This document shows, piece by piece, positions 32,788 to 41,280 of a stretch of 64,000 bases of DNA. Source of the DNA: Microbacterium marinum (lineage in GTDB: Bacteria; Actinomycetota; Actinomycetes; Actinomycetales; Microbacteriaceae); contig NZ_JACHMD010000001.1 of NCBI RefSeq assembly GCF_014204835.1, forward strand, positions 2,790,001 through 2,854,000, written 5' to 3'. The notes under the pieces are model-generated. The model searched no databases and was not told the origin of the DNA. It saw only the letters and a program-made list of their open reading frames with translations. The stretch's first letter is position 1; every line of letters begins with the position of its first letter. Made by a program: the position numbers and the translations under genes.

Positions 32788-33571
32788 CGCTCACCATCCC
32801 TGCGAAAGCGGACATGACCGCGGTCCAGACCCCGGTCACCATGAGGATGCCGAGGGCGATCAGCAGGACGCCGCCGACGATGTTCACGACGCGGATGTGG
32901 CGTCGGACGAACGCCACCGATCGTGTGGCCCAGGTCGCGCCCAGGGCGAGCAGGATGAAGGGCACGCCGAGTCCGAGCGAGTAGGCCACGGCCAGGACGC
33001 CCGCGCGCGCGGGATCGGCCTGCGTGTACGCCATGCTCAGGATCGTCGCGAGCGTCGGGCCGATGCACGGCGCCCAGCCGATGCCCATCGCAACGCCCAG
33101 CAGGGGCGCGCCGACGAGCCCGAGGTTCTGGCGGAGCTGGGGTCGGTAGATGCGCTGCGCGAAACCGAACACGCCCACGAAGACGAGGCCCAACACGATG
33201 ACGACGGCGCCGAGGACGCGCGTGATGACGTCCTGGTACTCGATGAAGACCCGACCCATCGCGCCCGCGAAGACCCCCATCGCGAGGAAGACGACGGTGA
33301 AGCCCGCGATGAAGAGGAGGACGCCGAACAGCAGGCGCCCTCTCCCCGGGGCGCGCGTGCGCGATGCTGTGGCGACAGCCGTCGAGGCACCGCCCGAGGC
33401 CGCCGCTTCCCGGCGCGCGTCGCGCGGAGCGACCGCGCCGCCGAGGAAGCCGAGGTAACCGGGGACGAGCGGCAGCACGCACGGCGAGAGGAACGACACG
33501 AGTCCCGCCAGTGCCGCCAGGGGGATGGCGATCCAGAGTGCACCGTCGGCGACGATGGCGCCGGGGTTCAC
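32768..33571 (-). CDS. ccdA: thiol-disulfide transporter CcdA
   Basis: A 267-residue DsbD-like membrane protein with six or more helices. The two redox cysteines are C31 in LSPCVLPLVPGYL and C169 in GWAPCIGPT, the standard CcdA pair. It carries reducing power from cytoplasmic thioredoxin to the extracytoplasmic TlpA/ResA, keeping apocytochrome cysteines reduced. A charged loop (about 50-78) between helices is longer than usual. The GTG start overlaps the stop of the TlpA gene (GTGA). Confidence 0.95.
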   Translation of the reverse strand: MNPGAIVADGALWIAIPLAALAGLVSFLSPCVLPLVPGYLGFLGGAVAPRDARREAAASGGASTAVATASRTRAPGRGRLLFGVLLFIAGFTVVFLAMGVFAGAMGRVFIEYQDVITRVLGAVVIVLGLVFVGVFGFAQRIYRPQLRQNLGLVGAPLLGVAMGIGWAPCIGPTLATILSMAYTQADPARAGVLAVAYSLGLGVPFILLALGATWATRSVAFVRRHIRVVNIVGGVLLIALGILMVTGVWTAVMSAFAGMVSGVPTFL

Positions 33572-34167
33572 TGCCCCTCCGCGAGGGTGTCCTCGACGAG
33601 GGTCTTCAAAATGGAGGCGCTCTCGAGCTGTCCGAACAGGCTGGCCGCCACCCGGCCCTCGCGGTCGAGCACCAGTGTCGTCGGCGCAGCCTGGAGGGAG
33701 GTCCAGTCGGCGAACGCGAGCTTCAGATCGACGTCTCCCCGGGCGAGGATCGACGGGTAGGTGATGTCGTACGTCTCGTCGAAGGATGCCGCCTGCTCGG
33801 GCCCGTCGTAGATGTTGATCCCGAGGAACTCTGCCCCGTCCGACTGCGTATCGGTGTAGGCGGACTGAAGGAAGGGCGCCTCGGCGCGGCACGGACCGCA
33901 CTGGGCGTACCAGAAGTTCAGGACCAGGACCTCTCCGGCATAGTCAGCGCTCGAGATCGTCGACCCGTCGACAGCGGTGCCGGTGAACTCCACCGCGTCG
34001 CCGCGCTCGTCGAGCGGGATCTCGGTGATACGGCCGTCGCCGGAGATGAAGCCCTGGTTGCGGCCTTCACGGTACGTGTCCGCGAGGTCGTCGTTCTGCC
34101 CCGTGCAGGCCGCGAGGCCGACGGCCAGGGCGAGGACGCCGATGGCGGCGAGAATGCGGCGGGTCAT
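33568..34167 (-). CDS. TlpA/ResA-like thiol-disulfide oxidoreductase lipoprotein
   Basis: A 199-residue lipoprotein; the lipobox LAAC puts the lipidated cysteine at 21. The thioredoxin fold carries the active site C90-GP-C93 in FWYAQCGPCRAE, and a cis-proline region AAPTTLVLD follows. By position it is the reductant of apocytochrome c (ResA/CcmG role), re-reduced by CcdA. It overlaps the histidine phosphatase gene upstream (ATGA) and ccdA downstream (GTGA). Confidence 0.92.
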   Translation of the reverse strand: MTRRILAAIGVLALAVGLAACTGQNDDLADTYREGRNQGFISGDGRITEIPLDERGDAVEFTGTAVDGSTISSADYAGEVLVLNFWYAQCGPCRAEAPFLQSAYTDTQSDGAEFLGINIYDGPEQAASFDETYDITYPSILARGDVDLKLAFADWTSLQAAPTTLVLDREGRVAASLFGQLESASILKTLVEDTLAEGQ

Positions 34168-34793
34168 ACGGCTCCTACGTCCACCGCTCCCGCCGTCGAC
34201 GCGGGCTCGGCGTAATCGACCTCACGCCACACGTCGCCGACGAGCTCGAAGCTCGTGATGCTGGAGAGATCGCAGCGGCGCCGGCGAGGGTCGTGTCGCA
34301 GCGAGAGCCCGGCGACGGAGAGGTGGGTGATCCAGATCGGTAGTTGGTGGGACACGATGACGGCGTCACCCGACGGCGTTCGGTTCCAGGCGTCCCGCAT
34401 CGCCGCCTGCATGCGGTCGACGACGTCGAGGTAGGGCTCGCCCCAGCTGGGGAGGGCAGGGGTGCGCAGGTGCCACCAGTTGATCGGGTTGCGCAGCGCA
34501 CGCTGCATCCGGCGGCCTTCGAAGACGTTCGTCGGCTCGATGACTCGCGCATCGACGACAGGCTTCACTCCGAACAGCTCCGCGAACGGGGCCGCAGACT
34601 CGCGCGTGCGCTCCAGCGGGGAGCAGACGAGCGAGCGGACGGGCCGGCCGGAGCTCTTCACGTGCTCTGCGGCGGCGCGGGCCATGCGATGGCCGTCATC
34701 GCTCAGATGGAACTCCGGCAGCCGTCCGTAGAGCACACGGTCGGGGTTGTGGACCTCTCCGTGGCGCACGAGGTGGAGTCGGGCTGCAGGCAC
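34164..34793 (-). CDS. histidine phosphatase family protein
   Basis: A 209-residue phosphatase of the phosphoglycerate mutase-like superfamily. The catalytic RHG is at residues 10-12, and the second histidine occurs in VIVSHQLPI. The physiological substrate is unknown. It is the first gene of the cytochrome c maturation operon and overlaps the TlpA gene by four bases, a common gene order in actinobacteria. The GTG start follows a TAAACT -10 (34800-34805) by six nucleotides. Confidence 0.9.
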   Translation of the reverse strand: MPAARLHLVRHGEVHNPDRVLYGRLPEFHLSDDGHRMARAAAEHVKSSGRPVRSLVCSPLERTRESAAPFAELFGVKPVVDARVIEPTNVFEGRRMQRALRNPINWWHLRTPALPSWGEPYLDVVDRMQAAMRDAWNRTPSGDAVIVSHQLPIWITHLSVAGLSLRHDPRRRRCDLSSITSFELVGDVWREVDYAEPASTAGAVDVGAV

Positions 34794-34799
34794 CCTGCA

Positions 34800-34805
34800 A
34801 GTTTA
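34800..34805 (-). promoter_or_regulatory. -10 element (TAAACT) of the cytochrome c maturation operon
   Basis: TAAACT ends six nucleotides before the GTG of the histidine phosphatase gene. It is the only good promoter I see for the six coupled genes down to the SGNH hydrolase. Confidence 0.55.
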
Positions 34806-34816
34806 CGAGGGAGCGC

Positions 34817-35539
34817 CTATGAGGAGCCTGAATCGTCGGAGGCACCGCTCGCGTCGGCATCCCTCTCGCGGCGGTCGCGGATGACCGCCCGAACGCGGAC
34901 CACGACGAACCAGACGATCGCGACCACCACGACGACGATGACGATCATCTGGAAGATCTCGGCATACTGCTCGACGATGTGCCAGTTCTCACCGAGGAGG
35001 AAGCCTGCGAGCACGAAGATCGAGTTCCAGATGAGGCTTCCGGCCGTCGTCAGGAGGCCGAACTTCCACCAGTGCATCTTCGCGACGCCTGCGGGTATCG
35101 AGATGAGACTGCGGAACAGCGGAACCATGCGCCCGAAGAACACCGCGACGGAGCCGTGGCGCTCGAACCACGCGACGGACTTCTCGACGTCTTCGCCGCT
35201 GACCAGCGGGAGGCGATCGGCGATGCGCGCGAGACGCTCGGCTCCGAGCCACCGGCCGAGGAAGTACAGGATGTAGGCGCCGAACACCGACCCGAACGTC
35301 GTCCAGGCGATCGCTTCGAAGAGCGTGAAGGAACCCCGGCTGGCGGCCAGACCCGCCATCGGCAGCACGACCTCGCTCGGGATCGGCGGGAAGAGGTTGT
35401 CGAGGCCGACGGCGACCGCGGCTCCCGGCGGGCCGATGATCTCCATCAGCGACACCACCCAGTCGGCGAGCGCGGACAGCCACGATCCGTCGGATTGTGC
35501 CGCCGCGCGAATCGTCGCCGCCTGCATCTGTTCGGTCAT
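34817..35539 (-). CDS. DedA family membrane protein
   Basis: A 240-residue DedA/VTT-domain protein. Family marks include GLDNLFPPIPSEVVLPMAG early, then FFGRMVPLFRSLISIPAG and a late GSLIWNSIFVLAGFLLG. DedA proteins are membrane transporters or scramblases needed for lipid-carrier recycling and envelope stability. The C-terminal tail is charged and serine-rich. The ATG at 35539 has GAAGGCA in front and avoids the unconserved leader of the longer frame. It ends 23 nt before the start region of the phosphatase gene, on the same strand. Confidence 0.92.
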   Translation of the reverse strand: MTEQMQAATIRAAAQSDGSWLSALADWVVSLMEIIGPPGAAVAVGLDNLFPPIPSEVVLPMAGLAASRGSFTLFEAIAWTTFGSVFGAYILYFLGRWLGAERLARIADRLPLVSGEDVEKSVAWFERHGSVAVFFGRMVPLFRSLISIPAGVAKMHWWKFGLLTTAGSLIWNSIFVLAGFLLGENWHIVEQYAEIFQMIVIVVVVVAIVWFVVVRVRAVIRDRRERDADASGASDDSGSS

Positions 35540-35686
35540 CGGGTGCCTTCTCGCGCTCGGTGATCGGATGCCCGTCCTCTGTCGAAGACCGGTCCCCCTG
35601 AACCTCCAGGCTATGCGGGCCTCCCCTGCCGCACCTGGGGGATGGCCGTACGACACCGGGAGGGCTTCCCGAACCGGCGCCCCGCG

Positions 35687-35692
35687 TAGACT
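35687..35692 (+). promoter_or_regulatory. -10 element (TAGACT) of aspS
   Basis: TAGACT ends eight nucleotides before the aspS GTG. There is no ribosome site between, so the transcript is probably leaderless or nearly so. Confidence 0.5.
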
Positions 35693-35700
35693 CGTCCCTC

Positions 35701-37041
35701 GTGAGTGAACGCGTTCTCGTCCAGCAGCTGCAGTCCCGTGAAGACGGCCTCGTCTCCGTCTCCGGATGGGTGGAGACCGTCCGTGATCAGAAGAAGGTGC
35801 AGTTCGTCATCCTGCGCGATGAGACCGGCGCCGTGCAGCTGGTGAATCCCGCCATTCGCCCGACGGAGGACGGCACCGAACAGGATGCCGCAGCGCTCGC
35901 GCTCACCTCTCTCATCTCCGAACTGAGCACCGGCACCTTCCTGACGGCGACCGGCGAGCTCAAGCACGACGAGCGCGTCAAGCTCGGCGGCGTCGAGATC
36001 AAGCTCGCGGGGCTCGAGATCGCGGCATCCGCTCTGCCGGAGACCCCGATCGCGGCCGACTCCGGTCTCGACAAGCGGATGGACTGGCGCTTCCTCGACC
36101 TGCGTCAGCGTCGCAACAACCTCATCTTCCGTGTGCAGACGACCCTCGAGCACGCGATGCGCACCTACTGGATCGAGCGCGACTACATCGAGATCCACTC
36201 CCCCAAGCTCATGGCCTCGGCGTCGGAGTCCGCCGCCGAGCTGTTCGAGGTGCCCTACTTCGAGGACAAGACGGCCTACCTCGCGCAGAGCCCGCAGTTC
36301 TTCAAGCAGATGGCGCAGTCGGCCGGCTTCGGCAAGATCTTCGAGATCGGAGACGTGTTCCGCGCCGACCCGTCGTTCACATCGCGCCACGCGACCGAGT
36401 TCACCTCGATCGACGCGGAGATCAGCTGGATCGACTCGCACGAAGACGTCGCCGCGATGCAGGAAGAGCTCCTGCAGTTCGCGTTCCAGGCGGTGAAGGA
36501 CAAGCACGGCGCCGAGATCGCCGAGCTGTTCGGTGTCGACGTGCAGGTGCCTGCCACCCCGTTCCCGCGCATCCCTCTGGCCGAGGCGCGCGAGATCGTC
36601 GCGGCCCGTGGCTACGAGATCCCCCGCACCGACGGCGATCTCGACCCCGAGGGCGAGCGCCAGATTTCGGCGCACGTCGCCGAAACGTACGGCCACCAGT
36701 TCGTCTTCATCACCGACTACCACCCCGAGATCCGCGCGTTCTACCACATGCGCGACGAGGAGACGGGGCTCACCAAGTCGTACGACCTGCTGTTCAACGG
36801 TGTCGAGATCACCACGGGCGCGCAGCGCGAGCACCGCGTCGACGTGCTGATCGAGCAGGCGAAGGAGAAGGGTCTCGACCCCGAGCACCTCGACTTCTAC
36901 CTCGACTTCTTCCGCTACGGCGCCCCGCCGCACGGTGGCTTCGGCATGGGCCTCGCGCGCGTGCTCATGCTGCTGCTCGGCGAATCGTCGATCCGCGAGG
37001 TCACGTACCTCTTCCGCGGACCGACACGGCTCGCCCCGTAA
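35701..37041 (+). CDS. aspS: aspartate--tRNA(Asn) ligase, archaeal type
   Basis: A 446-residue class II synthetase. It has an N-terminal anticodon-binding OB fold (about 1-110) and a catalytic domain with motif 2 (FRADPSFTSRHATEFTSID) and motif 3 (GGFGMGLARVLM). It lacks the large GAD insertion of bacterial AspRS (about 590 residues) and matches the short archaeal AspRS. By family knowledge such enzymes are often non-discriminating, charging both tRNA-Asp and tRNA-Asn, with GatCAB then amidating Asp-tRNA-Asn. Whether a second AspRS exists elsewhere cannot be seen here. Confidence 0.92.
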   Translation: MSERVLVQQLQSREDGLVSVSGWVETVRDQKKVQFVILRDETGAVQLVNPAIRPTEDGTEQDAAALALTSLISELSTGTFLTATGELKHDERVKLGGVEIKLAGLEIAASALPETPIAADSGLDKRMDWRFLDLRQRRNNLIFRVQTTLEHAMRTYWIERDYIEIHSPKLMASASESAAELFEVPYFEDKTAYLAQSPQFFKQMAQSAGFGKIFEIGDVFRADPSFTSRHATEFTSIDAEISWIDSHEDVAAMQEELLQFAFQAVKDKHGAEIAELFGVDVQVPATPFPRIPLAEAREIVAARGYEIPRTDGDLDPEGERQISAHVAETYGHQFVFITDYHPEIRAFYHMRDEETGLTKSYDLLFNGVEITTGAQREHRVDVLIEQAKEKGLDPEHLDFYLDFFRYGAPPHGGFGMGLARVLMLLLGESSIREVTYLFRGPTRLAP

Positions 37042-37050
37042 CGCAAGGCT

Positions 37051-37080
37051 TTGCAGACGGAAACACGCATTCCGTAACGT
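37051..37080 (+). promoter_or_regulatory. putative mscS promoter
   Basis: TTGCAG at 37051-37056 and TAACGT at 37075-37080 are separated by 18 bp. Transcripts would begin near 37087, inside the left arm of the following hairpin, so mRNA from this promoter could not form the full hairpin. Confidence 0.4.
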
Positions 37081-37109
37081 GGCTCCCTCCGACCCGGAGG
37101 GAGCCACGT
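37077..37109 (+). terminator. 15-bp hairpin between aspS and mscS
   Basis: Positions 37077-37091 and 37095-37109 pair perfectly around a 3-nt loop. It begins 35 nt after the aspS stop and ends 3 nt before the mscS ATG. It probably ends aspS transcription. The right arm contains GGAGGG (37096-37101), the likely mscS ribosome site, so read-through mRNA would be poorly translated. Confidence 0.75.
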
Positions 37110-37112
37110 GTC

Positions 37113-38270
37113 ATGTGGGAGAACTGGCTGACGTACGGCATCGCCGTCGCCATCGCGATCGTCGCCGCGGTCATCGTCGCGGCACTCGTGTCGCTGACCG
37201 TGCGGATCATCGCTCGTCGTCGTGAATGGGCCGGGGTCCTCGTCCGGCACGCGCGGCATCCGTTCCGCACGATCCTCCTGATAGCGGGCCTGTGGGCGGC
37301 GACGCAGATCGCCTTCCCGCACCGCGAACTGCTCCCCACCCTCGTCCACGTCCTCACCATTGCGGCCATCGCAGCGAGCGCCTGGCTGCTCGGTTCTCTC
37401 GTGGTCGTCGTCACCGACGTCGCCCTCGGCCGGTACCGCATCGACGTGCCCGACAACCGGGTCGCGCGCCGCATCCGCACGCAGATGCTGATCGTCCGGC
37501 GTCTCGCGATCGTCCTGGTGGTCGTCATCGCCCTCGGTGCGGTGCTCCTCACCTTCGACGCCGTCCGCGCGGTGGGCGCGAGCGTCCTGGCATCCGCCGG
37601 CATCGCCTCGGTGGTCGCGGGGCTCGCCGCGCAGTCGGTCCTCGCGAACGTCTTCGCGGGGCTGCAGCTCGTCTTCAGCGACGCGCTCCGCGTCGACGAC
37701 GTCGTCGTCGCCGAGGGCGAGTGGGGGCGCGTGGGCGAGATCACCCTCAGCTACGTCGTGCTCGATCTGTGGGACGACCGACGACTCGTGCTGCCGTGCA
37801 CGTACTTCACGACGACGCCGTTCCAGAACTGGACCCGGAAGGGATCGGAGCTGCTGGGAGCGGTGGAGTTCGACCTCGACTGGCGCGTGTCGCCCGCGCT
37901 GATGCGCGAGCATCTGGGCGCCGTGCTCGCGCAGACCGACCTGTGGGACGGCCGCGCGTCCGTCCTCCAGGTGACCGAGGCCACCGGCGGCGCGGTGCGG
38001 GTCCGCATCCTCGTCACCGCGAAAGACGCACCCACCCTGTTCGACCTACGGTGCCTCGTGCGGGAGGCCATGGTGGTGTGGGTGCAGCAGACCATGCCGG
38101 CGGCCCTCCCGGTGCAGCGCGTGATGGTCACCGAACCCGCGCCCACCTCGACCCACGACACGGATGCCGCGCCGGCCGCCGACGGCCTGTTCACCGGCAA
38201 TGCCGACGCGGAACGCCGCGCGCAGACCTTCACGAACGCCATCCCCACGGTGGACACCGACCCGCGTTGA
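37113..38270 (+). CDS. MscS-type mechanosensitive channel
   Basis: A 385-residue protein with about four membrane helices. The MscS pore helix and beta-domain entry are visible as SVLASAGIASVVAGLAAQSVLANVF (read in two parts, about residues 155-180) followed by LRVDDVVVAEGEWGRVGEI. A C-terminal alpha/beta domain of about 110 residues and an unstructured tail follow. Such channels open on membrane tension to release solutes. Expression may be insulated from aspS by the hairpin directly before its ATG. Confidence 0.92.
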   Translation: MWENWLTYGIAVAIAIVAAVIVAALVSLTVRIIARRREWAGVLVRHARHPFRTILLIAGLWAATQIAFPHRELLPTLVHVLTIAAIAASAWLLGSLVVVVTDVALGRYRIDVPDNRVARRIRTQMLIVRRLAIVLVVVIALGAVLLTFDAVRAVGASVLASAGIASVVAGLAAQSVLANVFAGLQLVFSDALRVDDVVVAEGEWGRVGEITLSYVVLDLWDDRRLVLPCTYFTTTPFQNWTRKGSELLGAVEFDLDWRVSPALMREHLGAVLAQTDLWDGRASVLQVTEATGGAVRVRILVTAKDAPTLFDLRCLVREAMVVWVQQTMPAALPVQRVMVTEPAPTSTHDTDAAPAADGLFTGNADAERRAQTFTNAIPTVDTDPR

Positions 38271-38408
38271 GCCGCGGCGTCTCGCCACCCGGGCGTCACC
38301 GATCGTTCACCGCAGCGGCCCGCCCGGGTCACCCGCGCGCCGTAGCTTCCCCTCGTCCCCTCCGACGTCGCCCTCCCGAGCGGCGCCGGATCACCCGAGA
38401 GGAAAACG

Positions 38409-39548
38409 ATGTCCCGCAACCACCCGCGCCGCGCGTACGCTGCGCTCGCACTCACCACGATCGCCGCGCTCTCGCTCGCCGCGTGCGCCGGCTCCCCCGA
38501 CACCGAGAACGCCGCCGCCGGCGACGAGTCCACAGCATCCACAGCGACCAGCGTCGCCGACTTCGGCAGCTTCGAAGAGCTCGAAGCCGCAGCGAAGGCC
38601 GAGGGCAACCTCAACGTCATCGCGCTGCCGCGCGACTGGGCGAACTACGGCGAGATTCTCGACCTCTTCGCCGAGCGTTACCCCGAGATCACGATCAACG
38701 AGCAGTCCCCCGACGTCTCGAGCGCCGAGGAGATCACCGCCGCCGAGACCAACAAGGGTCTCGACACCGCTCCCGACGTCTTCGACCTGGGCCTGACCGT
38801 CGCCCTCCAGAGCACCGATCACTTCGCCCCGTATCAGGTCGAGAACTGGGATGACATCCCCGACGCGCTCAAGGAGCCCACCGGCCTGTTCGTCGGCGAC
38901 TACGGCGGGTACATGTCGGTCGGCTACGACTCCGCGAAGTTCGAGGCACCCGCGGAGCTCGCCGACCTGCTCGGGGACGACTACCGCGGCGCCGTGGCCA
39001 TCAACGGCGACCCGACCGCGGCGGGCGCAGCCTTCGCGGCCGTCGGCCTGGCCTCGGTCCAGTCCGGTGGCTCGCTCGACGACTTCCAGCCCGGCATCGA
39101 CTTCTTCTCCGAGCTCAACGCGGCCGGCAACATGCTGAAGCTCGACGTGACCAGCGCCACGGTCGCCAGCGGCGAGACGCCGGTCGTCTTCGACTGGGAC
39201 TACCTGAACGCCGCCCACAAGGCCGACGTCCCCACCTGGGAGACGGTCGTCTTCGACGGCACCGGCTACGCGGGCTACTACAACCAGGCCATCAACGTCG
39301 ACGCGCCCAACCCGGCCGCCGCGCGCCTGTGGCAGGAGTTCCTCTACAGCGACGAGGTCCAGAACCTGTGGCTGAAGGGCGGCGCCCGCCCCGTGCGGAT
39401 GGAAGCCATGATCGAGGCCGGCACCATCGACGAGGACCTCGCCGCGGCACTGCCCGAGGCCCCCGCCGAGACGGTCGTCCCGACCGAGGAGCAGTCCACC
39501 GCCGCCGGTGAGCTGCTCGGCGCGAACTGGGCCGCCGCGGTCCAGTGA
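38409..39548 (+). CDS. ABC transporter substrate-binding lipoprotein
   Basis: A 379-residue extracellular solute-binding protein. The lipobox LAAC puts the lipidated cysteine at residue 26, and a Ser/Thr/Asp linker follows. The fold is of the polyamine / Fe3+ / thiamine / phosphonate cluster (type D-F): FDLGLTVALQS, FVGDYGGYMSVGYDS, and VVFDWDYLNAA. No ligand can be assigned by eye; the absence of a Tyr pair for iron and the neighbouring TOBE-type ATPase favour a polyamine- or organophosphonate-like solute. GAGAGGA stands before the ATG. It overlaps the first permease gene by GTGA. Confidence 0.88.
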   Translation: MSRNHPRRAYAALALTTIAALSLAACAGSPDTENAAAGDESTASTATSVADFGSFEELEAAAKAEGNLNVIALPRDWANYGEILDLFAERYPEITINEQSPDVSSAEEITAAETNKGLDTAPDVFDLGLTVALQSTDHFAPYQVENWDDIPDALKEPTGLFVGDYGGYMSVGYDSAKFEAPAELADLLGDDYRGAVAINGDPTAAGAAFAAVGLASVQSGGSLDDFQPGIDFFSELNAAGNMLKLDVTSATVASGETPVVFDWDYLNAAHKADVPTWETVVFDGTGYAGYYNQAINVDAPNPAAARLWQEFLYSDEVQNLWLKGGARPVRMEAMIEAGTIDEDLAAALPEAPAETVVPTEEQSTAAGELLGANWAAAVQ

Positions 39549-40486
39549 CGACGCTGACGTCGGGGAACCCGCTCGCGGGTTCCCCGACCCCCTCTCCCGA
39601 GGGACGGGAGCACACCGCTCCCGCCCCTCGGGCGGCACGGCGCCCAGGCGGGGCGTGGCTGGGGCTCGTGCCGTTTGCGGCGTACCTCGGCGCGTTCCTC
39701 GTGCTCCCGACGGTGCTCGCGCTGATGACCGGCCTCTTCGACGGCGACGGCGCGCTGACCGGCGACAACATCGCCGCCCTCGTCGACCCCGTGGTGCTCG
39801 CCACCTTCGGCAACTCGACGTGGGTCTCCCTCCTCACCGCCGCCATCGGCGCCGCCACAGGTGCGCTCGTCTGCTTCGCGATGCTGGGGCTGCCCGAGAC
39901 CGGATTCGTCCGCACGACGGTGGATGCCGCGTCGGGGGTGCTCGCTCAGTTCGGCGGCGTCATGCTGGCCTTCGTGCTCGTCGCGACGATCGGCACGCAG
40001 GGCGTGGTGACGCGTCTGCTGGACGATGTGTTCGGCCTCGACATCTTCGCCGGGGGCGCATGGATCTACGCCCTGCCGGGGCTCATCCCCGCCTACGTCG
40101 TGTTCCAGGTGCCGCTGATGGTCATCACCTTCATGCCGGCGCTGGCCGCCCTGAAGCCGCAGTGGGTCGAGGCGCACCTGACGCTGGGCGGGACGAGGGC
40201 CTCGTTCTGGCCCACGATCGGTTTCCCCGTGCTCGCCCCCTCGTTCCTCGCGAGCTTCCTGCTGCTGTTCGCGAACGCCTTCAGCTCGTACGCCACGGCG
40301 GCGGCGCTGGCCAGCCAGGGGTCGCAGATCGTCCCGCTGCAGATCCGCACCGCCCTCACCAGTGAGACCGTCCTCGGACGCGAGAACCTGGCGGGTGCGC
40401 TGGCGCTCGGCATGATCCTCGTGGTGGGTGTGGTGATGGCCGTCTACGCGCTCATCCAGCGCCGGGCCGCGCGGTGGCAGTCGTGA
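39545..40486 (+). CDS. ABC transporter permease 1
   Basis: A 313-residue binding-protein-dependent permease with six or more helices. The EAA loop reads EAHLTLGGTRASFWPTIGFP, which contacts the ATPase. The first 35 residues are Pro/Arg-rich and encoded partly by a strong hairpin (39559-39588). It overlaps the binding-protein gene upstream and permease 2 downstream by four bases each. It should form a heterodimer with permease 2. Confidence 0.9.
   Translation: MTTLTSGNPLAGSPTPSPEGREHTAPAPRAARRPGGAWLGLVPFAAYLGAFLVLPTVLALMTGLFDGDGALTGDNIAALVDPVVLATFGNSTWVSLLTAAIGAATGALVCFAMLGLPETGFVRTTVDAASGVLAQFGGVMLAFVLVATIGTQGVVTRLLDDVFGLDIFAGGAWIYALPGLIPAYVVFQVPLMVITFMPALAALKPQWVEAHLTLGGTRASFWPTIGFPVLAPSFLASFLLLFANAFSSYATAAALASQGSQIVPLQIRTALTSETVLGRENLAGALALGMILVVGVVMAVYALIQRRAARWQS
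39559..39588 (+). promoter_or_regulatory. hairpin inside the 5' end of permease 1
   Basis: Positions 39559-39572 and 39575-39588 are perfect complements, giving 13 usable base pairs and a CTCG loop. It starts ten nucleotides after the stop of the binding-protein gene but lies within the first codons of the permease. It may protect the upstream mRNA or reduce permease expression, allowing an excess of binding protein. Confidence 0.65.
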
Positions 40487-41280
40487 GCGGCCTGCTCGCG
40501 CCCTCGCGCGCGACGCGGTGGATCATCGGGGTCGTGGTCGGCGGCGTCTTCGCGGTGCCGTTCGTGGCCACGGTGCTCTACACGATCTCCTCCCCCGACG
40601 GCTGGACACTGAGCCGCTGGGCGGCCCTGTTCGACCCGGAGCTGGCGTCGAAGTACCGCCCGGTCTGGACGGGGCTCGTGAACTCCCTCACCCTCGCCCT
40701 GGTCACCGTCGCGATCGTGCTGTTCCTCTTCGCCCCCACGATGGTGCTCGTCTCCCTTCGCTTCCCGCGCCTGCGCCGTGCGTTCGAGTTCCTGGCTCTC
40801 CTGCCGATCACGATCCCGGCGATCGTCCTGGTCGTGGGTCTCGCGCCCATCTACCTGCAGATCGGTCGCACGTTCGGGACGGGCGCCTGGACGCTGGCCT
40901 TCGCCTACGGCGTGCTCGTGCTCCCCTTCGCCTATCGTTCGATCCAGGCATCGATCGACGCGATCGACCTGCGCACCCTGTCGGAGGCGGCTCGCACCCT
41001 GGGCGCCGGATGGCCGTCGGTGCTCCTGAGGATCATCGCGCCGAACCTCCGCCAGGGCCTGCTCGCGGCATCCCTCATCTCGGTCGCCGTCGTCCTCGGC
41101 GAGTTTACGATCGCGTCGCTGCTGAACCGCCAGGTGCTGCAGACGGGTCTCGTCGTCATCAACAAGCAGGATGCCTGGGCGTCCGCGATCTTCACGCTCC
41201 TGGCGCTGGCCTTCGCGTTCCTCCTGCTGCTCATCATCGGCCGCGCGGGACGCGTCGGCGCCGGAAGGAAGAACCCATGA
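40483..41280 (+). CDS. ABC transporter permease 2
   Basis: A 265-residue permease with about six helices and an EAA loop EAARTLGAGWPSVLLRIIAP. The GTG at 40483 overlaps the stop of permease 1; a GTG three codons earlier (40474) is also in frame. It is the partner of permease 1 and overlaps the ATPase gene by ATGA, so the four-gene importer is fully coupled. Confidence 0.9.
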   Translation: MSGLLAPSRATRWIIGVVVGGVFAVPFVATVLYTISSPDGWTLSRWAALFDPELASKYRPVWTGLVNSLTLALVTVAIVLFLFAPTMVLVSLRFPRLRRAFEFLALLPITIPAIVLVVGLAPIYLQIGRTFGTGAWTLAFAYGVLVLPFAYRSIQASIDAIDLRTLSEAARTLGAGWPSVLLRIIAPNLRQGLLAASLISVAVVLGEFTIASLLNRQVLQTGLVVINKQDAWASAIFTLLALAFAFLLLLIIGRAGRVGAGRKNP

